A DNA stretch of 23,756 nt, taken from Rozella allomycis CSF55 (Eukaryota; Rozellomycota). Both the position numbers and the translations under genes were made by a program. Each line of letters starts with the position of its first letter. Within the stretch, counting starts at the first letter, position 1. Under the pieces are notes generated by a model. It was given only the letters and a program-made list of their open reading frames with translations, did not search any database and was not told the origin of the DNA. Shown here one piece after another: positions 9,666 through 16,947 of this stretch. The DNA is taken from assembly GCA_000442015.1 (NCBI GenBank), contig KE561095.1:1-23756 (forward strand). The letters run 5' to 3'.

Positions 9666-9950
9666 GCAACAAGCTTATACCTTCAATAACCCGCCATTTA
9701 TGAAAACAGCTTGTAGTATGGATTGTATCTTTAAACTAAATAATCCTTCGTTTATTATTGAAACCGTTAAATTGGTTGAAGATGGCAGTAATAGCATTGT
9801 TCTAAGAGTCTACGAGGCTTATGGTGGAAGGGAGTCGGTTATACTTTCATGGTCAGAAAAACTTGAAGTGAAGAAGATTTATTTATGCAATCCATTGGAA
9901 GACGACCTCGTNCTCCATTTCAAATTAAGACTCTTCGCTTCCTGATTTAA
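9666..9950 (+). CDS. GH38 alpha-mannosidase, C-terminal fragment (Ams1/MAN2C1 type)
   Basis: Two pieces separated by n9912. The first (9666-9911) reads NNPSFIIETVKLVEDG followed by SIVLRVYEAYGGRES, the conserved late beta-domain of cytosolic/vacuolar class-II alpha-mannosidases. After the gap a different frame reads PFQIKTLRFLI and stops at TAA 9948-9950, the usual end of the same family. The full enzyme (about 1000 aa, trimming free or vacuolar oligomannose) is not present. Its 5' part must lie in the gap at n9665 or elsewhere. It may be a real gene cut by assembly gaps, or a decayed copy. Confidence 0.75.
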
Positions 9951-10276
9951 ATAATAAATAATTTAACCTTGCTATTTTATGTGTGAATATTTAGCTTGTT
10001 GTATGCCTATGTCCATTTATTTACACAGATACGTGGCAAATTTTGATTAAATATTGTTTCCAATGTGTATTCGGTGTCAGTCTAAAATTTCCAATAGTCT
10101 AACTGCACTCCTTGTAGCAATATATAATTATAGGATAATCCGATAATGGTATGGAAGAAGAAGAAATAAGACCTCAAAGTCAAACATAAGCACCTATCTC
10201 TCTTTATTTTTATTTGACCACGCAAATAATTTGATCGCGCTTTTTGCATATATTTCTTTTTTTACTCCACGTTAAT

Positions 10277-10495
10277 TCACTGGATGCGGTTTACAAAGCC
10301 TAATTTTTTAATATTTAAAAAGAAACATGGAAGGCTTGCCGCTTGGTTAATGGTTTTGACGAATGGATTTCCCTTGCTTTGATAATCAACTTCGGTTGAT
10401 ATATTAAAAAAAATGAGGTTTAGAGGGTATTTCAATACATAAATCCAGCCAAAAAGCATTTTGTTTCTAGCAGTTGTCATCGCTTCGCTCACCAT
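10277..10495 (-). CDS. Hypothetical 72-aa ORF
   Basis: ATG-initiated ORF with a hydrophobic central part (FGWIYVLKYPLNLIFF). No recognised domain, no intron evidence and no neighbour that suggests a role. It may be spurious in this AT-rich stretch. Confidence 0.15.
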   Translation of the reverse strand: MVSEAMTTARNKMLFGWIYVLKYPLNLIFFNISTEVDYQSKGNPFVKTINQAASLPCFFLNIKKLGFVNRIQ

Positions 10496-10859
10496 TAAAT
10501 TAATAGATTAAGCACATACAGCCCCGGGTTTCCACAACATTGTCCATGGTTAAGGTTTGTACTCGCTTCACTCGCATTCATATTGCAAAAATGCTTTTAT
10601 GGACTATCTGCTTGAATCAAAGGCGAGTCTAACAAAGCGAATATTGTTTATTTACACTTACACATTCCATTTTACACACATCCGAAACGCTTTCATACGA
10701 CAACTCATAAGCACTCGCAATAACAAATGGGCCAATGCTCTTAATTTTAATAAATTGGTTTCTTTTAGGTGGATTAATTGATTATTTCTTATTATTATTA
10801 TATAATTCCTATAAGAAACTAAATAAAACTTCAAAGAGAATGAGATTAGTAACGGATGT

Positions 10860-11135
10860 TTATTTATTTTCCGAACCCTTCTTGTACCCTGATTCTTCCC
10901 TGGATACGATCAGATAAGCTTCGTCACACTTCAATTTCGCACTAGAAATCCCATAAGGGCGAAGCTTAGCGGAGTTTGCATAAAAAGTAAGCGGGGTTTG
11001 ACAAAGTTTAAAGGTCTCCAAGTTCACACTTGGAGACCTTGTAATATACTCTTCCAATAAATTCACTTCTTTTACAACATCGTTTCTTCTATTATTTTCT
11101 TCTTTATTATCTTTCTTTTCATTTATTTTTATCAT
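10860..11135 (-). CDS. Hypothetical 91-aa ORF containing a perfect hairpin
   Basis: ATG-initiated ORF with a highly charged N-terminus. The 30-bp palindromic hairpin at 11011-11040 lies inside it (around PSVNLETFK). No family is recognised. The palindrome argues for a non-coding or mobile origin rather than a conserved protein. Confidence 0.18.
   Translation of the reverse strand: MIKINEKKDNKEENNRRNDVVKEVNLLEEYITRSPSVNLETFKLCQTPLTFYANSAKLRPYGISSAKLKCDEAYLIVSREESGYKKGSENK
11011..11040. repeat. Perfect 12-bp inverted repeat with 6-nt loop
   Basis: AAGGTCTCCAAG (11011-11022) and its exact complement CTTGGAGACCTT (11029-11040), separated by TTCACA. It would form a stable hairpin in either DNA or RNA. 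Confidence 0.9.
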
Positions 11136-11375
11136 TTTAACAAATGCAGCGTGATCAATTATATTGTTAAACCGTTAACTATCACGGCAACTCCGCTGTA
11201 CCATACAGTTATACCCATCATTAACGGATGTAAACACAATGAGTCTATAATGGAATGTAAACACAATAAAATCTAAATGGACATTAGTAACTTTATTATA
11301 TGAAAAACATTTGTTTCTACAGCTATTCTTGGCGTTGATGTTACAAAATGCTTCTTTGATTACTCACAATGGATC

Positions 11376-11666
11376 AATAAGACCGCAACGAGCTTGCACG
11401 CTATTGGAATCCTTGATGTTCTTTTGATGAAATAGAGCTGCATGTTCAATCAAACCATTTACATTCATTTGATTTTCATTCAATACAATCCCATTTCCAA
11501 GATTAATGACGATATCAATGAAAGTATTGTTCTCAAAGTCGAACAGGTCGCTCAGGAAAATTCTTTCTTTTGACAGTTTCACCAAATAATACTTGATTGC
11601 CAAGGAATTGACTACAGCATCTTCCCACCAGATTCCAATAGCGTGCAAGCTCGTTGCGGTCTTATT
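11376..11666. repeat. 36-bp perfect inverted repeats flanking a 219-bp core
   Basis: Positions 11376-11411 are the exact reverse complement of 11631-11666, next to the contig break n11668. The core has an open frame on the minus strand (11364-11667) with no recognised domain. It could be a small non-autonomous element with terminal inverted repeats, or a fold-back artefact at a contig end. No target-site duplication can be judged because the right flank is the gap. Confidence 0.7.
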
Positions 11667-11668
11667 AN

Positions 11669-12237
11669 CATTACAACTTAGCGAAGTTCTCACTGGAAGC
11701 TTACTGTGCCGCAGATTGGGCAGGTGTTTTCATTTCATTTCATTACAACTTAGCCAAGTTCTCACTGGAAGCTTACTGTGACGAAGATTAGGCAGGTGAT
11801 ATTGATACACGGAAGTCAACCACTGGATATGTAGAAAAATTGAATGGAAACGCAGTGCTTTGGACGTCTTTGAAGCAGCATATAGTAGCAGTTTCGACAG
11901 TTGAAGCAGAATTTGTCGCGCTCACCTCAGTAGTACAAGAATGCTTATGGATAAACAATTTATTTGAAGAATTAAAACTCAATTTATGAAAACCTATGAT
12001 TATTAGAGAAGACAACAAAGGTGCGATGAGTTTGACTAAAGAAACAACCAATCAAAGAAAAACTAAACATATGGAATTAAAATACTATTTTCTAATAAAT
12101 CATATTGAAACAAAATTTAATAAAGTTGAATATATTAAATCAGAAGAACAGCAAGCTGATATTTTGACGAAAGGTGTTCATTACCCAGTGTTTGCTCAAG
12201 TGAGACAAAGCTTAGGGATTTTAGATTCGACAGGGGG
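11669..12237 (+). pseudogene. Ty1/copia retrotransposon remnant (RNase H / polyprotein 3' end)
   Basis: A single frame reads the classic copia RNase H block: AGDIDTRKSTTGYV, then VEAEFVALTSVVQECLW, EDNKGAMSL, RKTKHMELKYYF and QQADILTKG. This frame contains a TAG (11789-11791, where the family has Trp) and a TGA (11987-11989), so this copy is inactive. The first 58 bp (11669-11726) are a near-copy of 11741-11798; the first copy keeps TGG at the Trp position. The integrase and reverse transcriptase parts are absent, cut by the contig break at n11668. Confidence 0.85.
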
Positions 12238-12540
12238 TGTTGAAGTAAGCTTTACTGGCAAAGAAGCAAACGAAGCTAAAATCCAGGTAAAGCTTAATGA
12301 AGTGTAAGCACACATCAAAGAAGTCAAAAGAATAATCGCAATGAAAGAAGAAGAAGAAAACACTGAATCAATTATGAATGGAAACAATTTATTAAAATAT
12401 TCCAGAAGAATAGTAGCTATGACAACGTCAGAATATAAAAGGGAAGCAATTGATAAATAAACAATCGGTTTCTATCTCATCTCTCTGATTCACTTTCATA
12501 TTATCATTTTATCTATCCATCCATCCAAGTGGGCCGATAG
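12238..12540 (+). mobile_element. Probable 3' LTR of the copia element (right boundary uncertain)
   Basis: A purine tract ACAGGGGG, a plausible polypurine tract, is directly followed by TGTTGAAG at 12238, a typical copia LTR start. Inside are TATAAAAG (12434-12441) and AATAAA (12456-12461), in the order expected of an LTR promoter and poly(A) signal. The 5' LTR is not in the window, so the end could not be fixed by comparison. Confidence 0.5.
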
Positions 12541-12757
12541 TGACAGTGTTAAACAATGGATAGTCGGATATTTGAATTTATTTAATGAATTATGTCGACC
12601 GCAAATCCCTAACAGATTTATAGTGGATGAAGATCATGTGGGGCGCTTTGTTGGCAAAATTGGTAATGGAAGATCCTTTATGAGTTGTTTAATGGGTGCA
12701 TCAAATTTATGGTTTTCAAATCAATTGTATTCGTCAACCGCTCAATCAGTTATGCGA
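12461..12757 (+). CDS. Unknown coding-like open segment, truncated at an assembly gap
   Basis: The frame is open from 12461 to n12758. From about 12527 it looks truly coding: KWADSDSVKQWIVGYLNLF, then RFIVDEDHVGRFVGKIG and SNLWFSNQLYSS. I do not recognise the family. There is no ATG near the likely start, so it may be an inner exon, a fragment or part of a mobile gene inserted beside the LTR. Confidence 0.3.
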
Positions 12758-12781
12758 NAACTCAATATGAATCTCTTAATA

Positions 12782-12915
12782 TAATAGATCTATAAATAAT
12801 ATACTATTTATAGAAAGCATCAACCATATAAAACTCCAAGCAGATATCAATGAATAGAACGGAGAATAATCCATTCTCAATCGACATCAGTTTTTACTCT
12901 TTTTATCTTACGATT
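12782..12915 (+). pseudogene. Degenerate fragment of an unknown repeated gene family (copy B)
   Basis: About 90% identical, in inverted orientation, to about 13333-13448. It reads NRTENNPFSIDI like its partner, then a 2-nt insertion shifts the frame before the contig break n12916. Confidence 0.55.
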
Positions 12916-13134
12916 NATTGCTTTTATTAATTGCTAGTCATCGTTTTCTTCAATTTCTTTCAATAGTGTTGAAATCAAAGCTTTGGAGTAATGAATACAC
13001 TTCTTTATTGTTTAAATTGAAAGCTTGAGAGCAAAATTCCAAGAATATGGGTACCACTTGCCCATTACTCTGTGTATGGTTTGTGCGGCTTTACTCAATC
13101 GGCGAGTTCATTCCTCTCAGGTTCTTGAAGGTTG

Positions 13135-13416
13135 TCATTGCAGTTGTGAAGAACTGGTTGGTCGGGGTGAATTTTTTAACTCATTTGTTCCAGAAGATGC
13201 ATCATTTGTTCCTATAATTTCATCATTGCATCTGTCAGTTTTTGCGAAAGCTTGTTTGAGTCGATCCGAGAAAAGGGCTCGGTACTGTCGCTCCATGCGC
13301 TCATAGAATCTTAATCCTCGTAAATTGGATAATAAATCGTAAGATAAAAAGTAAAAACCGATGTCGATTGAGAATGGATTATCCTCCGTTCTATTTATTG
13401 ATATCTCCTTAGAGTT
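13135..13416 (-). CDS. Unknown protein segment of a locally repeated gene family (copy A)
   Basis: Open minus-strand frame of 93 codons ending at TGA 13137-13135, with no ATG at its upstream end. It reads NRTEDNPFSIDIGFYF, then LRGLRFYERMERQYRALFSD and KTDRCNDEIIGTND. The middle is a charged helix. Partial copies lie in inverse orientation at 12782-12915 and 13599-13680. I do not recognise the family. It may be an exon of a larger gene or a transposon-carried fragment. Confidence 0.4.
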   Translation of the reverse strand, partial: NSKEISINRTEDNPFSIDIGFYFLSYDLLSNLRGLRFYERMERQYRALFSDRLKQAFAKTDRCNDEIIGTNDASSGTNELKNSPRPTSSSQLQ

Positions 13417-13542
13417 TTATATGTGGGTCTTTTCTATAAATAGTATCCCTTTCTATAATTAGTATCAGAATAGAGATCCGTCAGGATTAAGAGATCCTTA
13501 GAGAGTTATGACTCCTCTCTTTGATAATTATTCTAAGGAAGG

Positions 13543-13582
13543 TGGGATGAGAATCCCTCTATGAATTGGGATGAGAATCCCT
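13543..13582. repeat. 16-bp direct repeat
   Basis: TGGGATGAGAATCCCT occurs at 13543-13558 and again at 13567-13582, in the spacer between two inverted gene fragments. Function unknown. Confidence 0.8.
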
Positions 13583-13598
13583 GGTACGACAGGTACTA

Positions 13599-13680
13599 CT
13601 CAAACAAACTTCCGCAAAAACTGACAGATGCAATGATGAAATTATAGGAACAAATGAATTAAAAAATCCACCCCGATTCC
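13599..13680 (+). pseudogene. Fragment of the unknown repeated family (copy C)
   Basis: Inverted copy of 13163-13260. It reads KTDRCNDEIIGTNELKN and lacks the seven-residue insert that copy A has between two GTN motifs. The frame stops soon afterwards. Confidence 0.55.
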
Positions 13681-14086
13681 AATGGCCTATAAAAAGAGTA
13701 CTATAAAATCACCTAAAGGAAATCGGTTTTAACTCTATAGAAGCTTATCCATAAAATAAGATCAAAGCCAATTTTTATCTTGTCTTTCCGAGAAGCTTTG
13801 TTGATCTAATGACACTAAAGTCTAAAATNATGTGCCAAACCTCATATGGAATGTGGACCATTATTTTTGTGGCTTGTCTGAGGTACCACCTTTGGCTTTT
13901 ATGTACCTTAAATCTTAATAGTTTCTCGTTAGTGCTCGTTAATCAGGCGAGGAGGCTAGGAGCTTATTAAAAATCAATAATAAAATTCTCACAAAAAACT
14001 TTTTTCTAATTAAAACTAAAACACATCTAATATCTGTTTTGATAAATTATGAATATAAATGGACAATCGTTTATTTCTATAACGCT
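13681..14086. other. Intergenic sequence with contig break and duplicated F-box gene start
   Basis: AT-rich sequence without an intact gene, with a contig break at n13829. The stretch at about 13830-13928 matches the start and upstream flank of the F-box/ankyrin gene (9548-9650). The remainder is the 3' flank of the two-module Opy2-like gene. Confidence 0.5.
13830..13861 (-). pseudogene. Start of a second F-box/ankyrin gene, truncated at n13829
   Basis: The minus-strand ATG at 13861 opens MVHIPYEVWH, the F-box start of the family (MVHVPFEIWH in the copy at 9579), and is then cut by the gap. The upstream flank to about 13928 is also similar to that of the first gene, with small indels. Whether a complete gene lies inside the gap cannot be told. 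Confidence 0.65.
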
Positions 14087-14532
14087 TTAAGAGACATTAG
14101 TCTTTGCTGAAATAGCGCAACCAACTGTTTTTGTAACAGTTACCGTCACCATTGCCGTTACATTTGGAAAAGCACTAATTGGATAGCAAGCCGCTGTTGC
14201 ACATGTCATGCATGTCTGTGGAAACTTTACACATACTTTATCAGTCGAGCAAACAGGGCATTTCGGTTCATCCTTTGAACATATCACACACCCACCTTCC
14301 GAACCTTACATTATTAAGATGCATCAATAATACCTTTTTCATCTTTATTATTTTGAACACATCTCGCAAATGAGCATTTTTTACATGTTTGCGGAACCAC
14401 CACACAATCTTGCCCAACGGTGCACGATGGATCGCAGGTCTTGATACTCTGGTCACATAAAACACAATCATTAGCAGCGACAAATCCCACTAAAATTACA
14501 GCCAAACAAAAGAATATATTGAAGCTATTCAT
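14087..14532 (-). CDS. Secreted two-module Opy2-like cysteine-rich protein
   Basis: Spliced CDS complement(14087..14304, 14334..14532), 138 aa, with a 29-nt intron at 14305-14333. A signal peptide (NIFFCLAVILVGFVAA) is followed by two eight-cysteine modules starting CVLC and CVIC. These are of the same type as the four-module protein at 2816-3463. The intron lies exactly between the modules, so each exon carries one module; unspliced, the second module is lost. After module 2 comes a threonine/valine-rich tail (TAMVTVTVTKTVG) without a convincing membrane anchor. It is probably secreted or cell-wall associated; the partner is unknown. Head to head with the LYR gene, with 71 bp between the start codons. 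Confidence 0.75.
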
Positions 14533-14603
14533 TGGTCCTTTGTTTGTTTACAAAAAAGTCACATCAATTTAGGAAATTTTGCAAGTTGCTAAATTATTTG
14601 GGC

Positions 14604-14984
14604 ATGTCACTTAAAAGGGATTCTTTGAGTTTGTACAGGAAATGGCTAAGGTTGTGCAGATTTTATCCAGTAGAAAATTTAATTCCGAAAATGCGGTTTA
14701 ATGTGCGAGAGGCTATGAATATATATAGAGATATCGATGACGATGCTAAAAGGGAAGCTATTGATAAGGGATACCAAGATTACTATTTTATGCAGAAATT
14801 GCTGAAAGTTGATAAATCATTACTAAAGAGACTGTTTCTGACATCGCCGAAGGATCTTGAAGAGCCCATTGAGAAAATTAAGCCGACAAAGGCAATGGAG
14901 TTTAATGAAATGCCAATCACATTGAATTTTAAGGATATGGAGAATGAAGTGAATGAAGACAGTAATGCTCGAGATAAAGTATAA
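14604..14984 (+). CDS. LYR-motif (complex 1 LYR family) mitochondrial assembly protein
   Basis: 126 aa from ATG 14604; the longer frame to 14532 begins with TTG. The sequence opens with SLYRKWLRLCRFYP, giving the LYR motif at residues 10-12. A helix with R-x-x-x-x-[IY]-R (VREAMNIYRDID) and a third helix (GYQDYYFMQKLLKV) follow, the three-helix layout of LYRM proteins. These bind the acyl-carrier protein and assist respiratory complexes, Fe-S assembly or mitoribosomes. The C-terminal 45 residues are extra and charged. I cannot say which LYRM subfamily it is; LYRM1-like and ETFRF1-like both fit partly. Confidence 0.65.
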   Translation: MSLKRDSLSLYRKWLRLCRFYPVENLIPKMRFNVREAMNIYRDIDDDAKREAIDKGYQDYYFMQKLLKVDKSLLKRLFLTSPKDLEEPIEKIKPTKAMEFNEMPITLNFKDMENEVNEDSNARDKV

Positions 14985-15067
14985 AGTATTTAATAAAGAG
15001 GTCATTTATAAAATGTGAGCAATTGCTATTAATATAACAATTTTGATTGGTTAGACTATTCATGGTC

Positions 15068-15090
15068 ATGTTTCATGTAATTTGAAACAT
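15068..15090. promoter_or_regulatory. Inverted pair of TGAAACA (pheromone-response-like) sites
   Basis: ATGTTTCA (15068-15075) and TGAAACAT (15083-15090) are a perfect 8-bp inverted repeat with a 7-nt spacer, ending 42 nt before the ATG of the small gene at 15133. TGAAACA is the Ste12 binding consensus in yeasts. Use by a Ste12 homologue here is inference. Confidence 0.3.
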
Positions 15091-15132
15091 ATTATTCACC
15101 CAAGCACATCAGTGCCGTGACCATCTTATTTA

Positions 15133-15441
15133 ATGCATTCCACCGACGAAGAATATATCACTGCCGATCAACTAAGCTCCAGTTTTTCATCGGCATCAAT
15201 TGGCAGTTCCAAACGTGGCTCTATACCCACTCTTTATACACACCGTCGTAAAAGTAGTGACAAACGACCAAGAATGGTAAGCTTTCGAAGATACGTTGAT
15301 GTTGGCACGACATATTCATCAGACGAATACGACCGCCAGTCATGCGATTTGGCCGACTTTGAATCCATGGATGACGAAGAAAAGATTGCTTTTTTTATGC
15401 TACTTCAATCAAAGAATATATCAAATAAATTGAAACTTTGA
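15133..15441 (+). CDS. Small protein with Bni4/Afr1-like PP1-docking motif (paralogue 1)
   Basis: 102 aa, intronless, ATG start. The N-terminal half is serine-rich and probably disordered. Residues 47-51 are RMVSF, matching the protein-phosphatase-1 docking pattern [RK]-x(0,1)-[VIL]-x-[FW]. This continues as YVDVGTTYSSDEYDRQS with EYDR at 65-68. The same arrangement (VSF...V.V..TY...EYDR) occurs in the proteins at 18694-19017 and 19144-19620, and resembles, from memory, the Glc7-binding region of fungal Bni4/Afr1. A PP1-binding regulator is therefore a reasonable inference. Its stop codon is only 2 bp from the stop of the convergent TMEM184 gene. Confidence 0.65.
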   Translation: MHSTDEEYITADQLSSSFSSASIGSSKRGSIPTLYTHRRKSSDKRPRMVSFRRYVDVGTTYSSDEYDRQSCDLADFESMDDEEKIAFFMLLQSKNISNKLKL

Positions 15442-15443
15442 GT

Positions 15444-16865
15444 TTATTGGATATCATCAGTTGTTGGCACAAATGAGTATGAGATATTGTGTCCTTGATC
15501 TTCGCTTTGCTCACGCTTAATATTCATATCTTTTAAATCATCCTCGTCGTCTTCATTGCTGTTCTTTAACGAGACATATTTGCTAAATTTTGTTGTTTTC
15601 TCGGTGACCACTTTTTCCATCTTTATTTGTTCATCAATAGTAAGAGCTTTGATTTCATCAGTTTCAAGCTTGTTATACTTTGATTTTATATTAAATTTTT
15701 TCTTCTTGTGATCTACTTTGTCTCCAGACAACGCGCGTGAGTGTTTTTGATATGGAACATCTTCCTCACTTTCATCATGAAGAATTGGCGCCTTTTTAAC
15801 AGACAAGAAATCAAATCGACCACCTTCATTATTAGTTTTCACTACATCTTGAATTTCCTCGACATAATCTTTGATCGCCAAGGCATCTTTAAGTCCAATG
15901 TAGAATGGCATTTTCACTTTAGACGCTGGTATAAATGATTCAGCCCCAAAAGCTTTATTATGCATCAATGCCGCTAACAGCATTTCAAAGCATATCAAAT
16001 AACTTTGCATTGAAGTGACAAGGTTAGTTGTTGTATACCATTCAGTTTCTTTGATAAATCCAAAGGACACTGCCATTGATAACAGCACAGATTGCCAAAA
16101 GGAAAAGAAAATCACAAATTTAACTGCTAGGAACTTTGGAATCGGCTGAAACGGCCGAAGGTCATCTGAAACAACAACATAGAACAATACGAGACCATAC
16201 ATTGCAACTGACACAGAGATAAATTCTATAAATGTCACCCAGAACATTCCATGCTTGTATGACATTGAATCTGGGCAAAGAGTACCAGTGTATTCCAATA
16301 TTACCGCGGCCAGAGTTGTCAAGGGGTGAATTACAACATATTGTAACGTCATGCGCTTACATAAAAGAAAGAATGATGGCTTCGTAGGATCAAATTTGTA
16401 GCAACCAAAAGGGAATGGATAATGCATAACAGGCTTTCCAGTCATTGTCAGTAACTGAGTCTCCTCTTCATTTCCCAGGTAATTGAGGAGTAGCATAAAG
16501 AATTCATAAATTACAAATGCTTCGTAGCAATTCTTTGTTACATCAAAGTATACTGATTTTTGAAAGAATATCAAACTCAGAAATGAACAAATCGCGTAGA
16601 TCGGAACCATCAAAAGTATTCTAATTATGTGTCTTTGATACTGTGGTTTGTAATAGAAGCTTATATGTTCCTTAATTAATTTGCTTGTCATTGCAATTGC
16701 AGCAATTGTAAAAATGGCAGCTGTAAACCATGCAACATGGTGAAGTTCTATGTCTTGCAATGATGTAATAGGCTTGTAATGAAACTCTTTAAATTCTTCG
16801 CATATTTCATCTGTAGATTCGGCCGTTGATAATGTAATCCAAAGGAGAAGTAAGAAGATAGTCAT
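15444..16865 (-). CDS. TMEM184 / organic-solute-transporter-alpha family membrane protein (DUF300)
   Basis: 473 aa, intronless, ATG at 16865. A signal-like hydrophobic N-terminus (IFLLLLWITLSTA) is followed by about seven membrane helices: around HHVAWFTAAIFTIAA, IIRILLMVPIYAICSF, EAFVIYEFFMLLLNYLG, LQYVVIHPLTTLAAVI, GMFWVTFIEFISVSV, FVIFFSFWQSVLLSM and SYLICFEMLLAALMH. The PFPFGCYKFDP loop before LQYVVIHP is a family landmark. The C-terminal 170 residues are cytosolic, charged and rich in Asp/Glu/Lys. Fungal members such as Hfl1 act at the vacuole. Transport activity is not established for most members. Head to head with COG6 (82 bp between ATGs). Confidence 0.85.
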   Translation of the reverse strand: MTIFLLLLWITLSTAESTDEICEEFKEFHYKPITSLQDIELHHVAWFTAAIFTIAAIAMTSKLIKEHISFYYKPQYQRHIIRILLMVPIYAICSFLSLIFFQKSVYFDVTKNCYEAFVIYEFFMLLLNYLGNEEETQLLTMTGKPVMHYPFPFGCYKFDPTKPSFFLLCKRMTLQYVVIHPLTTLAAVILEYTGTLCPDSMSYKHGMFWVTFIEFISVSVAMYGLVLFYVVVSDDLRPFQPIPKFLAVKFVIFFSFWQSVLLSMAVSFGFIKETEWYTTTNLVTSMQSYLICFEMLLAALMHNKAFGAESFIPASKVKMPFYIGLKDALAIKDYVEEIQDVVKTNNEGGRFDFLSVKKAPILHDESEEDVPYQKHSRALSGDKVDHKKKKFNIKSKYNKLETDEIKALTIDEQIKMEKVVTEKTTKFSKYVSLKNSNEDDEDDLKDMNIKREQSEDQGHNISYSFVPTTDDIQ

Positions 16866-16947
16866 CGGAAAATATTCGTCTTGTTTAATTGCTAATGCGA
16901 CTCATTGATGTAGGAATTCAATTTAGGAATTTTACAATTTCCTTTTT

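Larger units (their letters stand above)
9951..11375. other. Long low-gene-density stretch
   Basis: About 1.4 kb of AT-rich sequence after the mannosidase end. It contains two weak ORFs (listed separately), a perfect 12-bp hairpin at 11011-11040, and two 13-bp copies of ATGTAAACACAAT at 11228-11240 and 11255-11267. Two related TCGCTTC[GA]CTC strings lie near 10480 and 10564. I recognise no conserved gene and no RNA gene here. Confidence 0.45.

Noticed and set aside
10481-10584. Two related TCGCTTC[GA]CTC strings that might be a repeat family
   Set aside because: Only two imperfect short copies; not enough to support an element.
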